Assembly (NCBI RefSeq): GCF_003664325.1
Contig: NZ_RCDA01000007.1
Location: forward strand, 1-36,984
DNA length: 36,984 nt
Source: Alkalispirillum mobile
Lineage (GTDB): Bacteria; Pseudomonadota; Gammaproteobacteria; Nitrococcales; Halorhodospiraceae
Direction of reading: 5' to 3'
Shown piece by piece: positions 36,768-36,984 of the stretch (position 1 is its first letter; each line of letters opens with the position of its first letter). Under the pieces are notes generated by a model. The model was not told the DNA's origin and made no database searches. It worked only from the letters and a program-made list of their open reading frames with translations. Made by a program: the position numbers and the translations under genes.

Positions 36768-36984
36768 CTATTCAGGGGTTCGCTGCTGTTCGATGTACTG
36801 ACGCACGATGGAAATCGGCGCGCCACCACAAGAGGCCGAGAAATAGGACGGCGACCAAAGCGTCCCCTTGAAATATCGCGCCCGAAGGACAGGTCTATGT
36901 TTGCGCAGCAGCCGACTGGAAACTCCTTTGAGGCTATTCACCAGCGTGGAAACAGCAACCTTGGGTGGGTAATTCACCAGAAGG
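36768..36984 (-). CDS. tnpA: IS200/IS605 Y1 transposase TnpA, C-terminal part (5' end outside window)
   Basis: The frame enters from the right edge as LLVNYPPKVAVSTLVNSLKG and continues through LWSPSYFSASCGGAPISIV to RQYIEQQRTPE. The Tyr in VRQYIEQQ is the catalytic residue of the HUH/Y1 transposase. The HUH motif would lie just outside. A GTG at 36977 is internal. What can be seen is intact, so the enzyme may be functional. Confidence 0.88.
   Translation of the reverse strand, partial: LLVNYPPKVAVSTLVNSLKGVSSRLLRKHRPVLRARYFKGTLWSPSYFSASCGGAPISIVRQYIEQQRTPE

Larger units (their letters stand above)
36264..36984 (-). mobile_element. IS200/IS605-family element(s), damaged and cut by the window edge
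   Basis: From the hepT break to the right edge everything is insertion-sequence DNA: an end with a small hairpin (TTCCT 36268-36272 / AGGAA 36279-36283), about 90 non-coding bases, a tnpB C-terminal fragment, a strong hairpin at 36737-36756, and the end of a tnpA gene, all reading on the - strand. The left end lies outside. Either one IS605 element lost the N-terminal half of tnpB, or an IS200-like element (tnpA plus its own terminal hairpin) entered tnpB. Confidence 0.8.

Noticed and set aside
36264..36984. An active TnpB nuclease with a guide RNA directed at hepT
   Set aside because: Only the last third of TnpB is present and two of three RuvC acidic residues are missing, so no working nuclease is encoded here.

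Overview
The window looks like chromosomal DNA of a GC-rich gammaproteobacterium, most likely a halophilic or alkaliphilic member of the Ectothiorhodospiraceae (Alkalilimnicola/Halorhodospira type). This is inferred from high GC, acidic proteins, the tig-clpP-clpX-lon-hupB-ppiD order, and a SAH riboswitch in front of ahcY. No species can be named from the sequence alone.

Region 1 (1-8690) is a type VI secretion (T6SS) effector island on the + strand: the C-terminal end of a VgrG spike, a DUF4123 (Tap-1/TEC) adaptor, a 1231-residue LysM-headed VasX-like membrane effector, and three tandem 385-residue membrane proteins that are the likely immunity genes. From the adaptor on, each gene overlaps the next by ATGA. 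The three immunity genes are exact 1154-bp tandem units, and a fourth ATGA start opens onto unrelated sequence.

Region 2 (8690-12710) is the S-adenosylmethionine cycle: metK, a complete SAH riboswitch, ahcY and metF. Region 3 (12716-18304, - strand) is a yejABEF peptide/microcin C-type ABC importer, followed by fabI (+) and a small lipoprotein (-). Region 4 (19890-25826) is lactate use: an LldP-type permease and lutABC on the - strand, with a divergent PdhR/LldR-like GntR regulator and a candidate operator between.

Region 5 (25967-34790, - strand) is the protein quality-control block: tRNA-Leu, tig, clpP, clpX, lon, hupB, tRNA-Val, tRNA-Asp, ppiD. lon has a near-perfect heat-shock (sigma-32) promoter and clpX a plausible one with the same spacer. 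PpiD appears to have lost its parvulin domain. Region 6 (34791-36984) holds a TauE/SafE permease, a MntA-type nucleotidyltransferase, a hepT toxin gene broken after about 18 codons by an IS200/IS605 element, a tnpB fragment and the end of a tnpA running off the edge.

A family of about 83-bp interspersed repeats with inverted ends (CCGTCATCGCGAGG...CCTCGCAATGACGG) lies between genes at four places. The most notable items are the effector/triplicated-immunity cassette with mosaic copies, the domain-deleted PpiD, the SAH riboswitch, the paired heat-shock promoters and the broken HepT/MntA module.
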